This document shows positions 12,219 through 22,724 of a stretch of DNA of 64,000 nucleotides, one piece after another. The stretch comes from Pararge aegeria (taxonomy: Eukaryota; Arthropoda; Insecta; Lepidoptera; Nymphalidae). The notes beneath the pieces were generated by a model. The model worked only from the letters and a program-made list of their open reading frames with translations. It did no database searches and had not been told where the DNA came from. A program made the position numbers and the translations under genes. The stretch's first letter is position 1. Each line of letters begins with the position of its first letter. The stretch spans positions 12,588,501-12,652,500 of the forward strand of contig NC_053190.1 of NCBI RefSeq assembly GCF_905163445.1, given 5' to 3'.

Positions 12219-12474
12219 TAAATAAATATGCTACGACAATACACACATCGCCATCTAGCCTCAAAGTAAGCGTTAAGTTGTGTTATGGGTACTAAGATGA
12301 CTGATGAATATTTCTATGAATACTATACATAAATTCTTATAAAATACAGATAAGCACCCAGACACTGAAAAACATTCATATTCATCACACAAACATTTTC
12401 CAGTCGTGGGAATCGAACCCACGGCCTTGGACTCAGAAAGCAGGGTCGCTGCCACTGCGCCAATCGACCGTCAA
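12219..12474 (-). mobile_element. SINE A copy 3, near full length
   Basis: The head at the right end has both boxes (CGCAGTGG-type A-box with one base missing, and B-box GGTTCGATTCC). The body and the TATTTA-type tail at the left are complete. Confidence 0.9.
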
Positions 12475-12475
12475 A

Positions 12476-13700
12476 GAAATCGGAGTTTTAATAAGAAATT
12501 CGCAAAGCCAGATCATCAGATTTCCATCAAATTCAAAAGGGGCCAGCTAAGCGATTCACCCTTCGAAATATCAATACTTCTACTAAAAAAGATCGAGTAT
12601 CCACCAAATAAATAACCTTTTTTTGGAAGTCCTTGCAAAAATTTAATTGCAGAAAAGTTTTCAACTCACCCAAACGAACAGCCAAATCGCAATGCGCTGT
12701 CCTTAAATTATTAATTAACTCACCGCCGCATAGGGATTCATTGGATTGCAGGGAGGTGAAAAAAATAAATCACGTAATGAAATCAGAGCCACCCCGCGGT
12801 CGAACACAAACGCTTGCCATTCCCGATCGCATTCTGTGAGGCGTGAAATCGCCATTAATATCTCTATGATACACCTGGCTATCTCTATATCTGGTATTGG
12901 GTATCTGATATCACATAAACTCCCAGTTGGTTCTTACTCAGCGGTAGGAAATCGTGTTGTCCACACCCATGTCTCCAAGAACACGTTGACGTCCCTTCCT
13001 GTTCTTACCACTGATATGAAGTGATAGTAATAATCTTCAAAGTCCGCGAACCCGCAATGCAGTGGCGTTGTGTGTCTTTGCTCTAAAACCGTCCTATGAA
13101 AGAAAACGCGTGTACCCTACTGATCACGGTCATAATGAATATATGAATAGTAGAATATTCTAGACATATGTAATAACTAAATTGAGTTTTTTTTTAACTT
13201 CTTGACGAATTAGTTCACTACCATATTCCCTGATAAAAAGTAAGGACTAAGGACCTAACCTTTACGAGGTGTGATAATGTCTTAAATCACCTTTTCTGAT
13301 TGTACACATATATGCTGCCATGGTGCGGTGCATTCTATCTGATCTTTGAATACACCGTTACACAAGTATACAGTTCACTATAATCAAAGCATAATATTAA
13401 TCTCAACTCGCAGTTAAAGTTTGTTGTAAAGAAACTAAAGTACGCTAGCGGCTCCGTCAGCGTCTCCGCTTGCATATGAAAACATCCTCATAATCAATCG
13501 ATTGACGTACACTGCTAGATATAGTTCCTTTGTAAGAATTTCCCGACCGACGGAGTTATGCTGTCTTGGTATGTAACCATATAAAAGTATCCCATATTCT
13601 GTCTAGATTTAATAAATATGTACGAACTTTTAATGGGGACAATTTTTATACTTGGTACGTAATATTTTATAATATTGAGGGCCTGCATCTGAGATTTTAT
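12476..13700. other. Non-coding, no recognised feature
   Basis: Two overlapping plus-strand frames (12633-12839 and 12746-13024) have balanced composition but no domain. Nothing supports them as genes. Composition at 12700-13100 is less AT-rich than the surroundings, which may mean single-copy DNA. Confidence 0.4.
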
Positions 13701-13704
13701 AGGT

Positions 13705-13778
13705 AAAAAACAAGATCTAAACTTAAATGGGGTTTTAAGTATACTTAGAACCCCATTTAAGTTTAGTTCTTGTTTTTT
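13705..13778. repeat. Near-perfect 74-bp palindrome
   Basis: Arms at 13705-13734 and 13749-13778 pair over 30 bases with one mismatch. The centre (TAAGTATACTTA) is itself palindromic. The segment matches no other repeat in the window. Confidence 0.9.
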
Positions 13779-13834
13779 TTTGTTCGCTGGTATCTACTTA
13801 TCATAAATTCAAATCCAGATCTAAAAATGTTTTA

Positions 13835-14005
13835 TTTATGTAGGCCTTATCACAGGCACTTATGAAGCGTTCATACATATAACATGTTACAATTAATGTT
13901 AGGTGATGGCGATAACTACATTCGGTAACTTAAAACTAAAGCTAGTAGGGTTCCAAACTCGACCTGGTCTAAGAAGAGCACACAACTAAGTTAACAAAGT
14001 TTTTT
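13835..14005 (-). mobile_element. LINE 3' UTR fragment (same family as 6431-6800)
   Basis: Minus strand: AGTTGTGTGCTCTTCTTAGA, then CTAGCTTTAGTTTTAAGTTA, GTTATCGCCATCACC and ATGAACGCTTCATAAGTGCC, ending near TAGGCCTACATAAAT. These blocks match the UTR at 41830-42010. Confidence 0.75.
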
Positions 14006-14299
14006 TTGATTAACCAATGTAAAATTTAATCAAATAAAGAAAAACTGAAATCAATCCTGTAATTTTTTAGTCAATCAATTGATCAATTGATTTGGAATAA
14101 GAAAAAACGCACAGTATATATTTATATAATTAAATCTTTTGATTTCAAAAGTTGAAAATAGTTTTATATTTTGCACACGTACTAAGTAGTATTGTCTTAA
14201 AGTGTACTTTGTCTTCTCGAGAAGATAAATTATTGAATAAAATGTCTTAAACTCATAGTCACAATTATTTATCAATAGTCCTTAAAAGTCCACTGCTGA

Positions 14300-14450
14300 A
14301 CATTTCTCCCATGGAGGAGGCAGCACTGAGGACACTGCTGCCCGTTTTCTGCTATACTCCCTTAGTTGTCTTGTACGACAACTAAGGGAGTATAGCAGGG
14401 AGGAGGAGGAGGGAGGGAGCAGAAGGTAACAATTTTATTCTGTCAACACA
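14300..14450. mobile_element. Retroposon tail D with an internal perfect hairpin
   Basis: GACACTGCTGCCCGTT, CTATACTCCCTTAGTTG and the GGGAGGAGG block match the tail at about 28660-28790. The normal continuation is replaced by an exact inverted copy of the preceding 22 bases: left arm 14349-14370, 6-base loop, right arm 14377-14398. Confidence 0.75.
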
Positions 14451-14481
14451 CGGAAAAATCATAGGAATGCCTTAATAATAT

Positions 14482-14560
14482 TAATAATCTCTTTATTTCA
14501 GGCATCTATTGCTGGAATACATTTATAAATTACAAAATTAGGGAAAAGAAAAAGAAAAAA
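14482..14560 (-). mobile_element. LINE-type 3' end fragment
   Basis: On the minus strand the segment reads ...CAGCAATAGATGCCTGAAAT followed by AAAGAGATTATTAATATT. This is an AATAAAG-like signal followed by a T/A-rich tail, typical of truncated insect LINE 3' ends. No coding part remains. Confidence 0.4.
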
Positions 14561-16297
14561 TTAAAAATTAAAAATATACAATATCGAATTAAAATTAAAA
14601 CTGCAAAAAAATTTATCATAACGGCATGTCATACATATTCACAATAAAATAAAGAAATTAAAATAATTAAAATCATAAAATAAAAAAGTTACAATGAATA
14701 ATGAACATCACGTTTTATTTAATCCAGTTCCCGCTTTTTTTTGTATAAGTCTAAAAAGTGTCAATCCAAAATGGAAACACTTTTAAAAATTGTTTTAGCT
14801 TTTACCAAATTAAGGCCCGACAGCGCCAATTGTACGAGTTATTTACGACTTCAATAAAGTGAACCTTAAAATTGTTAATGAAAAGGTATTAAAACAAGCG
14901 CACCCCTCGTAAATAAAACGGTGACAGTGCCCGCGAAAGAAAAATGCCACCCGGATTTGAACAAATTACGACACAGTGACTCCGTGCTGTAATCATTTGC
15001 ACTTTGTAATTAAAATTTTATAAATAATCCTCCAAGCCTAGCCTCTAAGTTAATTTTGCTTCCTTTTCACTCGGAGTCTACTTACGTCGCTTATCAGACC
15101 ACATGCCTCTTCTCTCATAGGAGAGAGCGCTGAGGAGTTATAAACCACTATAAAGTCGTTTAAAGTTGGGCTGTACAAACAGCCAATCTCTGAGTATGTA
15201 TAATCTAACTCAGGAAATACTGCGGGACACAGCTAGTATAAAATATATAGCTTCTAATTCACTTATTTAGCTTATCACGTATTCCAGACTCATGGTGGTC
15301 ATAATTGGAAATGGGCTGCGGCCGAACATCGCAGCTGCCTCTGAAAATACCCTAAAGGGTTTATTAAGATTAATATATCTTAGATGAATACTAAGATACT
15401 AACATATACTTCATTTATTATATAATTTATTCAATAAAGTAGAGCTATTGATGCATTGGCAGGTATTATTAAAGTATTTTTCATGTCTTACGACCACGTA
15501 AAGCGGTTTACGCGAAATACCTTAGTTAAATGATATTTATATAGAAAGTAGATTCTGAATAACGAACCTAAGTAAATAACAAAACTATAAAAAAAGAAAA
15601 AAATCCCAAAAAAACTTGAGTCCCTCCTTTTTTTACATGACTAAATACTATTTAAATTAAAATAAAATAAAGAATAATAGACGATTAGTAAGTATACATT
15701 TACAATTATCACCAGTCCTTCTATCTATATGAGAGAATCATTTACATAGCTTCTTCACATCTTAGTGATAATAATGACCGACCAATGGCTTAACGTGCTC
15801 TCCGCTAAACATCAACTACTCCTGTTAAATTGCAGTCCACTGACAATATATTTTCTCCGGTCACAGAACATAACCATAACAGCAGAAACGCCACCTAAAT
15901 TTATAACTTGATCAGTTCCCGCACTGGAAGGTTAATCGAAATCTTATTTCATGTAGCAAATGCCCCGTGAATAGTGCAAAGCCTCCCACTACATCACAAA
16001 GGACATATGAAACAGACTGTACGGGCACGTCCGACGCCATTTATCCTGGAGTCTTAGAGGGTATTATGTTTTATTATTTCAGGTGTTCATATAAAATTGG
16101 AAAATTCTAAAATATCGATCTATGACTGTTCTGAGAGTTTATGAGCAAATTTGAGTTGTACTTGGGTGGTTCTAAGTTCATTAAGTTAGCAAGCTAGAAA
16201 TGATAGTTTGAAGTTTCGGGATGTTTCTTCGCCTACTTTAACTAGTTGAATAAGTAAATGATGTGAATGGAAGAATGAATTAATTAATATAAATTTA
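14561..16297. other. Non-coding, no recognised feature
   Basis: Very AT-rich at 14560-14740, then mixed. No frames or repeats that recur in the window. A less AT-rich patch at about 15050-15350 has no recognised content. Confidence 0.4.
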
Positions 16298-16523
16298 ACG
16301 GCCGATAGGCGCGGTGGGTCTGATTCCCGCTACTGAAAAATGTTTGTGTGATTAGCATGAATATTTTTCAGTGTCTGAGTGTTTATCTGCATATTATAAG
16401 TATTTATGTATAAATATATTAATAAAAAAATTCATCAGTCTTCTTAGTACCATAACACAAGCTACGCTAACTCTGGGACTAGAAGGCGATGTGTGCATTG
16501 TCGTAGTATATTCATTTATTTTT
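16298..16523 (+). mobile_element. SINE A copy 4, head deleted
   Basis: The head keeps CGGCCGATAGGCGCGGTGGG and then jumps directly to TCTGATTCCCGCTACTG. About 30 bases between the A and B boxes are gone and the B-box has lost its consensus. Body and tail follow. Confidence 0.8.
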
Positions 16524-16601
16524 AATTTTTTATAAAAACACATTATATTTATTATACCTACATATATTGCACGTCAGAAAATAACACTTTTAATAACCAC
16601 G

Positions 16602-16645
16602 CTAGCTTATGCCCGCGACTTCGCTGCGTTTGTTTAGGTTTTTAA
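16602..16645 (-). mobile_element. Helitron 3'-end fragment
   Basis: CTAG (16602-16605) is followed by CTTATGCCCGCGACTTCGC. This is the reverse complement of the GCGAAGTCGCGGGC...CTAG 3' terminus shared by Helitrons at 20246-20701 and 27825-28220. The left neighbour base is G rather than A, so the exact border is uncertain. Confidence 0.5.
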
Positions 16646-17814
16646 AGAATCAAGAAGGAACAGTTTATTTACACAGGTTTAAAATGATGGAATGGCAATC
16701 TCTAAGATGCATGCTATATTTATGCACAATTTTCTCATGATCGGTTTAGGCAGGTTTACCAAGAAAATGAAGAAGTTTTCTTGGTTAACCTTCAGCATAC
16801 GAATCAACTAACAATACGATTCTCATTCGACTTTAACAGTTACTGTCCGTTAGTCATATGAGCTGGGACTGATGGATACCAAATCTTTCAATCGTCCAAA
16901 GACGGAAACTCATCCATTTAGTTCCTTGGTCAAAGGTTACAAGCACTTTCGACTAATATATTGTGCGGTTGTTAAGCCACACATTATTTACAGTCATTTC
17001 TTGTAGGTTATTGGGAATTAAAAGGATTTTAAATAGGGCAATACGGGAGTAAGAAATGTAAATTTGCGATAGGCAATGTTTATGTGATTGAAGGTTCCTT
17101 TATTCGGTATTGGACCGATTCTGGATTCGTCAGATTCGCTAGTTTTCAAATATTATACCGTTGTACGCATAAAGAAAATATTAATTTCTTGATGGTAAAA
17201 ACATCTGTTTTTTCATCAATATCGCAAGCTAGCGTCTTACGCCTCTTTGTCTTTATCATAGTGTTAATTACAGCTTAATTTCTATATCTACGTTTTAACA
17301 ATATTGAAATATGTAGGTACGTAAAGAAAATACTTTTAAATGTCAAACAAATCCAAGTTTAAACAAAAGGGGCATTGACAATCAGTGCCAGAACTTTTCT
17401 TTTTGTCTTTGTAAAACCTTCACATTCAAATATAAAAGATAATATTTATTTTTCTAGTCTGATGCTCAATATAGGTTCAATCATAGTATTTTTACTTTCT
17501 ATGTAGAAATCCTTTAGAGACCTTTTCAAATTAAGTATTTTTATATGCAAAATATTTGTAGCAAAGTTAGATGAATGACCTAGCCTCAAAATCACTTTTC
17601 GTTAGTTTTGAACTACCGTAACATTAAAATAAATGTTTTAGTTAAAGAAGTTGCTCCTAAACACCAGAAAGTAAGTGGGAAAATAAAATTATTTTCTGGC
17701 TAATATAAGCACCTTTGTACTTTAGCTAAGATTATGTAAGAATTGTTTTTATTCATCCGTTCCAGTACGAAGCCGCTGGAATGGAAGCATCACACAAGAC
17801 CAACCCAGCGCCCA
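16646..17814. other. Non-coding, no recognised feature
   Basis: AT-rich, no recognised repeats and no frame with a domain. Confidence 0.4.
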
Positions 17815-17880
17815 TTGTAAAATTGTAAATTCCTAAAACTTCCCGCTAATGAGAATTGAACCTGGGACCTTCCATTTACG
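17815..17880 (-). mobile_element. SINE C head fragment
   Basis: Minus strand: GGAAGGTCCCAGGTTCAATT is a B-box-like stretch followed by CTCATTAGCGGGAAG. Only the tRNA-like head and the first body bases remain. Confidence 0.5.
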
Positions 17881-17934
17881 TCTATAGCGTCAGAATTTGT
17901 ATTTGCAATCAATAATTAGTGTCTATATCACATC

Positions 17935-17998
17935 TTAGAACAGGGCGCTTTTGGAACTCTCGTAGTTCTAGCTTTAAGTTAACGAATTTTAAATAATT
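17935..17998 (+). mobile_element. LINE 3' UTR fragment
   Basis: CAGGGCGCTTTTGGAACTCT followed by CGTAGTTCTAGCTTTAAGTT matches the UTR block at 41875-41915 and 6705-6740. Confidence 0.6.
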
Positions 17999-18000
17999 AT

Positions 18001-18235
18001 CTTGCCGACCTCCTTGGCGCAGCGGTGAGTGCTGTGAATTTAAGTGAGAGGTCTCGGTTTCAATTACCGGCAGGATTCTAAATTTTCTCTGGTGTGGTCT
18101 GATGGGAGGCTTTAATCGTGGCTAGTTACCACCCTACCGACAAAGATGTGCCGCTAAGCGATTAAGTGTTTTGGTGCAATGTCGCGTGATAACCGATCGG
18201 GTGATAACAAATCAGCCTGAATCGTCTCTCGTTTA
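18001..18235 (+). mobile_element. SINE C copy 2 with tRNA-like head
   Basis: Best head of the family. CTTGGCGCAGCGGTGAGTGC is A-box-like, and GGTTTCAATTACC (18055-18067) is a B-box with changes from GGTTCGAATCC. The body has TCTCTGGTGTGGTCTGATGG, GGCTAGTTACCACCCTACCG and the GATGTGCCGCTAAGCGAT block. This supports a tRNA origin for family C. Confidence 0.85.
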
Positions 18236-19866
18236 GAAATTGCTAATCTAGAAGTGTAAATCTAATTTAATTTATTTTTTTCCAACATATAAACGACACG
18301 GAAATTGACTTTGTCGTTGTTAAATATTCTTTATTGAAGTTTTGCACCAATAGAAATTTGCACAGCTCTGGTTTCCCATCGGTGGATCAATCTCGTGCGA
18401 ACTATGATATGAAATCACCTAAATAAAAAATATAAGTAAGTAAATAAAACATGTCATTGATTTTTCACCATAGGCCTTTCTATCTCTACGCCCAATATAT
18501 TGTATGTCCATTGCATGGTCCGGCCGACGCAGGACATTCAACTCACGTTCCTCCGTTTCTTTTTTTAAAGGGGAGCGGGAATGTGCCTCGACTAAAATTA
18601 CAGTGCTTTCGCGAACCTCCATGGTTTTTTGATTTTTTTTCCTTTTACATCTGGTATGCGACAGATAAAATTAACGACGGTTAGCATTTAATGTAAGAGA
18701 AAATTATACGAACAATTTTGTTACCTATTGTACCTGTAAGGGCCTTCACCAACCCGTCTGCCCCGCATGGTTATTATGAGAAGATCCTCCCTTAATATGC
18801 AGAGACCTTGAGTCCAACAGTGGGCTATATGTCTGTGACTACTTCTGGAAAAGAATTAAATAATTTAATTTTTATCATATTTATTATCCCACTTCTGACA
18901 CTTGAAATGTATTTAGAGCTCAGACCTCCCATGCCTTTGCAATGCGAGTTGGCGGGCTGTTGATTTTATATCATCAAGACATATAATCTTGATTTAATAC
19001 AATATAATAGAATATCCATCTTACGTTTTTGATTTTAAGAATATAAAAATTTAAATATCAACTAGAACTGATGGAGTTTTGAAAGCAAACTGTAACTAAA
19101 GTCGTAAATAGGTATAGCACACCTACGCTGACAAAGGAATTGCTTATTTTACGTCAAAGCGACTAACCGTTTCATCCGATCTCATTATCCATGTCGAACT
19201 TTCCACTTTTACGTTGTCTTTAAAAATGTGCTTTACTTGAAATACAAGAAGTGTATACAAATATATTTAGTAAAAAAATAAGTGACGATTTTTCTCGTAG
19301 TTAGTTGAAATATAAATGTACTTAGTGCCCAGATATAACAGATTTTAAGTTTTTTTTATATTTCCTTAACATTTAGTCCTTGACTGCATCACCCTGGGAA
19401 GTGATGATACTTGTACACAATATGGTAAAAAAGTAGATTGTAAGAGGTATGGCAGTAAGTTATGATAGCAGTTAGTTATATTAATCTTTGTCAGTACGGT
19501 ATTCACCGATACATTTCCTGGATACTTCAAATACTATCTAGGTAATATATATAGGATAAAACTTAATTTTGAAGAAATTAAAGGGTTTTGTTGGTTTAAA
19601 TTTTAGATTATTTTTATTTCCCTCAAAAACGGCGCTGGGTAGCTTTAGTATGTCCTTATTCTATAGCGTACACGCAGTGATTTTTGACTAGATTTCGCAG
19701 TTATATTTATCGAAAATAAATAACACTACTATAACTCACGTTAAATACAATTACATATACGTTTTTTATAATACACGAATCATTAGATAAATACAATATT
19801 TTGGCGAGTCTAGTTACTGTCACCATGCCTATTAGCCACAGTTAAAGCAATCGTGGAAGGACTTTT
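18236..19866. other. Non-coding; one retroposon tail at about 18735-18838
   Basis: At about 18735-18838 (plus) the order CACCAACCCGTCTGCC, GAGAAGATCCTCCC, GAGTCCAACAGTGGGCTATA resembles the common lepidopteran LINE/SINE tail (consensus '...cagtgggacatatatagg'). The rest shows nothing recognisable. Confidence 0.45.
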
Positions 19867-19867
19867 C

Positions 19868-20085
19868 GAACTGATTCTTTCTGGTAGGAGGCTCTGGCCG
19901 TGGCTAGTTACCATCCTACCGACAAAGACGTGCAGCTAAGCGATTTAATGTTCCGGTGCGATGTCGCGTAGCAACCGCTAAGGGGTTTGACTACCATGCT
20001 CCCTAACAGGCTAGCCCGCTACCATCTTAGACTGCATCGTCACTTACTACTAGGTGAGATTGCAGCCAAAGGCTAACTTGTATTG
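19868..20085 (+). mobile_element. SINE C copy 3, headless
   Basis: Begins within the TTTCTGGTAGGAGGCTCTGG block, then runs through CTACCGACAAAGACGTGC, CGGTGCGATGTCGCG, GGGTTTGACTACCATGCTC and the CATCTTAGACTGCATCGTC end. Just downstream, 20095-20140 has GGGATCGAGCCCGG, a B-box-like sequence on the minus strand of unclear origin. Confidence 0.8.
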
Positions 20086-20200
20086 GACAAAACCCTGTCG
20101 GGGATCGAGCCCGGCATCTCCCACTCATAGACCACACACACATGATTTTTTAACAAATTTTGCGTTAATAGCGTCTATTCTACACGAACATTTGTGTTAA

Positions 20201-20250
20201 TCCTATCCTATCCTATCCTATTCTATCCTATCCTAGCCTATCCTATCCTA
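20201..20250 (+). repeat. TCCTA pentanucleotide array, 10 units
   Basis: Ten contiguous 5-base units, eight exact TCCTA and two variants (TTCTA, GCCTA). The last unit is also the first five bases of the adjacent Helitron. Confidence 0.95.
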
Positions 20251-20701
20251 CTAATATTATAAACGTCAATGTAAGTTAGTTTGTTACGCTTTCACGCAAA
20301 AACTACTTAACCGATCCTCATGAAACTTTGTACACATATTCTTGGAAGTGTTAGAAGTAATATAGAATACTTTTTATTCCGATATTAAGCTCGGTTCCTT
20401 TGGGAGATGGGATGAAAGTGTTTGATGAGATAATACCATAACTCCGACAAATTATAACCGATTTAATTAATTATTTTTGTACTATAGAGGTTATAATATG
20501 GGTTTATTTTTGCCCTAACTTTGTGTAGATCTGATAATTGTGGGTGGAGATAGAGGACAGAACTCCTCAGCGGACAACAGCAAACCCCTCATTTTAGGCT
20601 TAGCGATACTGAATACTTAAATTTTTATAGAACTACAACTAAATTGAATGCCACATCAAAAAACAAAATCAAACGCAGATGAAGTCGCGGGTAACAGCTA
20701 G
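20246..20701 (+). mobile_element. Non-autonomous Helitron, 456 bp
   Basis: Begins TCCTACTAATATTATAAAC and ends ...GTCGCGGGTAACAGCTAG, with A before the first base and T after the last. This is the A^T insertion and TC...CTAG hallmark of Helitrons. The interior shares ACGCTTTCACGCAAAAACTA, CCGATCCTCATGAAACTT and GGCTTAGCGATACTGAATAC with the copies at 22752 and 27825. It has no Rep/helicase coding, so it must depend on an autonomous relative. No target duplication, as expected. Confidence 0.9.
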
Positions 20702-20775
20702 TCTCAAATAAAACTAAATAACACCGGTCTAAAATTAGAATCATCATTTTAACACCGGACCCTTAATCTATGGAA

Positions 20776-20952
20776 GTAGCTATTATCGGCCTACTACAGA
20801 GCATGGGTCTCCTCCTATATTGAGAACAGGTTAAGGTCGTTGTCCACCACGCTGGCCTAGTTCGGATTGGTGGACTCCACACACCTTTGAGAACATCTTG
20901 TAGAACTCTCGGGCTGGGAATCGAACTCGGCCCCCCGAAAGGGAAGTTGATA
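20776..20952 (-). mobile_element. SINE B copy 3, internally deleted
   Basis: Minus strand: head and B-box (GAGTTCGATTCCCAGCCCG) are joined directly to the 3' half (AGTTCTACAAGATGTTCTCA ... GAGACCCATGCTCTGTAGTA). The central AATATCAC/GGAAAAC block is deleted. Confidence 0.8.
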
Positions 20953-20965
20953 TGATTAATATTAT

Positions 20966-21000
20966 TACTATATATATATAATATTATATATATATATATA
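20966..21000. repeat. TA dinucleotide tract, left flank of LTR element
   Basis: A TA-rich run with an ATAATATTAT interruption. A similar run with the same interruption flanks the right end of the LTR element (22728-22757). The element therefore appears to have inserted into a TA microsatellite. Confidence 0.85.
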
Positions 21001-21404
21001 TAACGGCTTAAGAGCCTCCGAGTTGTTTTTAGAAAGAGTGACGTCAGCGATACTGACGTCACTAACTTTAATATTTCCGTCCATCACGATTAAAACCACA
21101 ACTTGTTGTTTTCTGTTTTTATTACGAATACTTTCAGACGTCCGAACGGTCCGACGTCTCGAGTAATAATCCACTGCGAGATATCGGCCACCGGTACTTA
21201 TACCAAAGCATGCTTGTACGATCATCTGTTGTAAAAACTTGTTGACACCGACTAATCGTGTTTACAAAATTATGTTGTGAATTTTAACACATGATTGTCA
21301 GTAAAAGCTTAGTTTGTGATTGAAACAGTTTAAAAGAAGTTAATTAATAAATCTTAATTATTTTGACGCCGGTAAATGAGGTGTAGAACACCTTCACGCC
21401 GACA
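21001..21404 (-). repeat. LTR-like direct repeat (3' LTR)
   Basis: 404 bp. Contains two CRE palindromes (21039-21046, 21054-21061) and, on the minus strand, AATAAA (plus-strand TTTATT at 21118-21123). Left border abuts the TA tract. Confidence 0.75.
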
Positions 21405-21574
21405 CGGCCATTCTGACAGGCGGTGCGCGCTCTGCACCAGCCTGACGATTGATATTAGTTCTGAAACAATGATGAATTTCTCTTTGAGTTTGGTATCTGT
21501 ATGCATCCAATGATGCTTATTCAATCAAAGCAGCACATCTTTGATGTTAGGATTTGGTTAGTGTGATCTAGTAG

Positions 21575-21742
21575 AACTCGTGGACTAACTCGTGGATTAA
21601 CTCGTGGATTAACTCGTGGATTAACTCGTGGATTAACTCGTGGATTAACTCGTGGATTAACTCGTGGATTAACTCGTGGATTAACTCGTGGATTAACTCG
21701 TGGATTAACTCGTGGATTAACTCGTGGATTAACTCGTGGATT
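21575..21742. repeat. 12-bp minisatellite, 14 units
   Basis: Fourteen head-to-tail copies of AACTCGTGGATT. The first unit has one base changed and the other 13 are identical. Degenerate units continue to about 21870 (CTCGTGGATATA, CTCGTAGATT and similar). On the minus strand the array is open and would read Asn-Pro-Arg-Val repeated. The uniform block inside decayed units indicates recent expansion. Confidence 0.95.
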
Positions 21743-22098
21743 AGCTAGTAGATCTCGTGGATATAATCGTAGTTTTAAACCTCGTAGATTACTCGGAGAT
21801 CTCGAAGATGTTCTCGTTGAAATCATCCTCGAGGATACCCATCGTGGATATATTAGTGGATATCGTGGGATGGGAGGTTGGAGTAGTGAGTCGCAAAGGA
21901 TTTGGGTTATAGAATAGTTACGAAGTCACCTTTTTATTCTGTTGCATGTTGCATGGTTGCTTTCTTGGGTGGGTTGTTCCAGCAATTCCTCTCCTGAAGT
22001 TAATGAACGGGGATCGGTAGGCGACTCGTCATCTCGCGCCGACACGGTTTCCTGATTACCAGGTTGAGAAGCCCGACGAAGTTGGTGTCTGGGTCAAA

Positions 22099-22548
22099 TT
22101 ATGGTAGGTATATGTCCTTCATCCTGATTTTTGATTCAGCAAGCGGAGCGTACAACCGTTCTGACATCGTGTGCATCATCTGCATCATTTGCATGAAGAA
22201 CTGAGGCGGAACCGCACCCATAGTTTGATAAGGCACTTCACTTTGGGTTTTGCTGCTAGCATCGTTTTGCTGCGTCACATCTAATGATCGACCTGATGAA
22301 GCAGCAGCCGATCCCACTTCTGATAACGGCTTAAGAGCCTCCGAGTTGTTTTTAGAAAGAGTGACGTCAGCGATACTGACGTCACTAACTTCAATATTTC
22401 CGTCCATCACGATTAAAACCACAACTTGTTGTTTTCTGTTTTTATTACGAATACTTTCAGACGTCCGAACGGTCTGACGTCTCGAGTAATAATCCACTGC
22501 GAGATATCGGCCACCGGTACTTATACCAAAGCATGCTTGTACGATCAT
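22099..22548 (-). pseudogene. gag-like open frame of the LTR element, truncated
   Basis: A 149-codon frame begins in the 5' LTR-like repeat (ATG at 22546-22548) and crosses into the interior at 22323. The LTR-encoded half is probably a chance frame. The interior part is more convincing: a polar Ser/Gln-rich stretch, then PPQFFMQMMQMMHTM, then KDIYLP, an in-frame TAA, and FDPD. A hydrophobic/Met-rich helix followed by a 'F(D/H)PD' motif is common at the N terminus of Ty3-type Gag in insects. Past FDPDTNF the frame loses resemblance, so Gag is cut short. A second internal ATG (TMGAVPPQFF) is the more plausible Gag start. No zinc knuckle or enzyme domains. Confidence 0.45.
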
Positions 22549-22724
22549 CTGTTGTAAAAACTTGTTGACACCGACTAATCGTGTTTACAAAATTATGTTG
22601 TGAATTTTAACACATGATTGTCAGTAAAAGCTTAGTTTGTGATTGAAACAGTTTAAAAGAAGTTAATTAATAAATCTTAATTATTTTGACGCCGGTAAAT
22701 GAGGTGTAGAACACCTTCGCGCCG

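Noticed and set aside
12273..12455. Short frames overlapping SINE A copies (also near 10007, 27680, 32527, 53655, 54848)
   Set aside because: They recur because the SINE recurs. The peptides are translations of the tRNA-like head and body, not genes.
20201..20250. CRISPR array or telomere-like repeat
   Set aside because: The unit is 5 bp with no spacers, and it differs from the insect telomere TTAGG. A Helitron-associated simple repeat explains it.
21575..21742. CRISPR array
   Set aside because: Units are contiguous 12-mers without spacers in a eukaryotic LTR element.
22099..22548. Intact functional gag gene
   Set aside because: An in-frame stop follows KDIYLP, resemblance ends soon after, and half of the frame lies in the LTR-like repeat.
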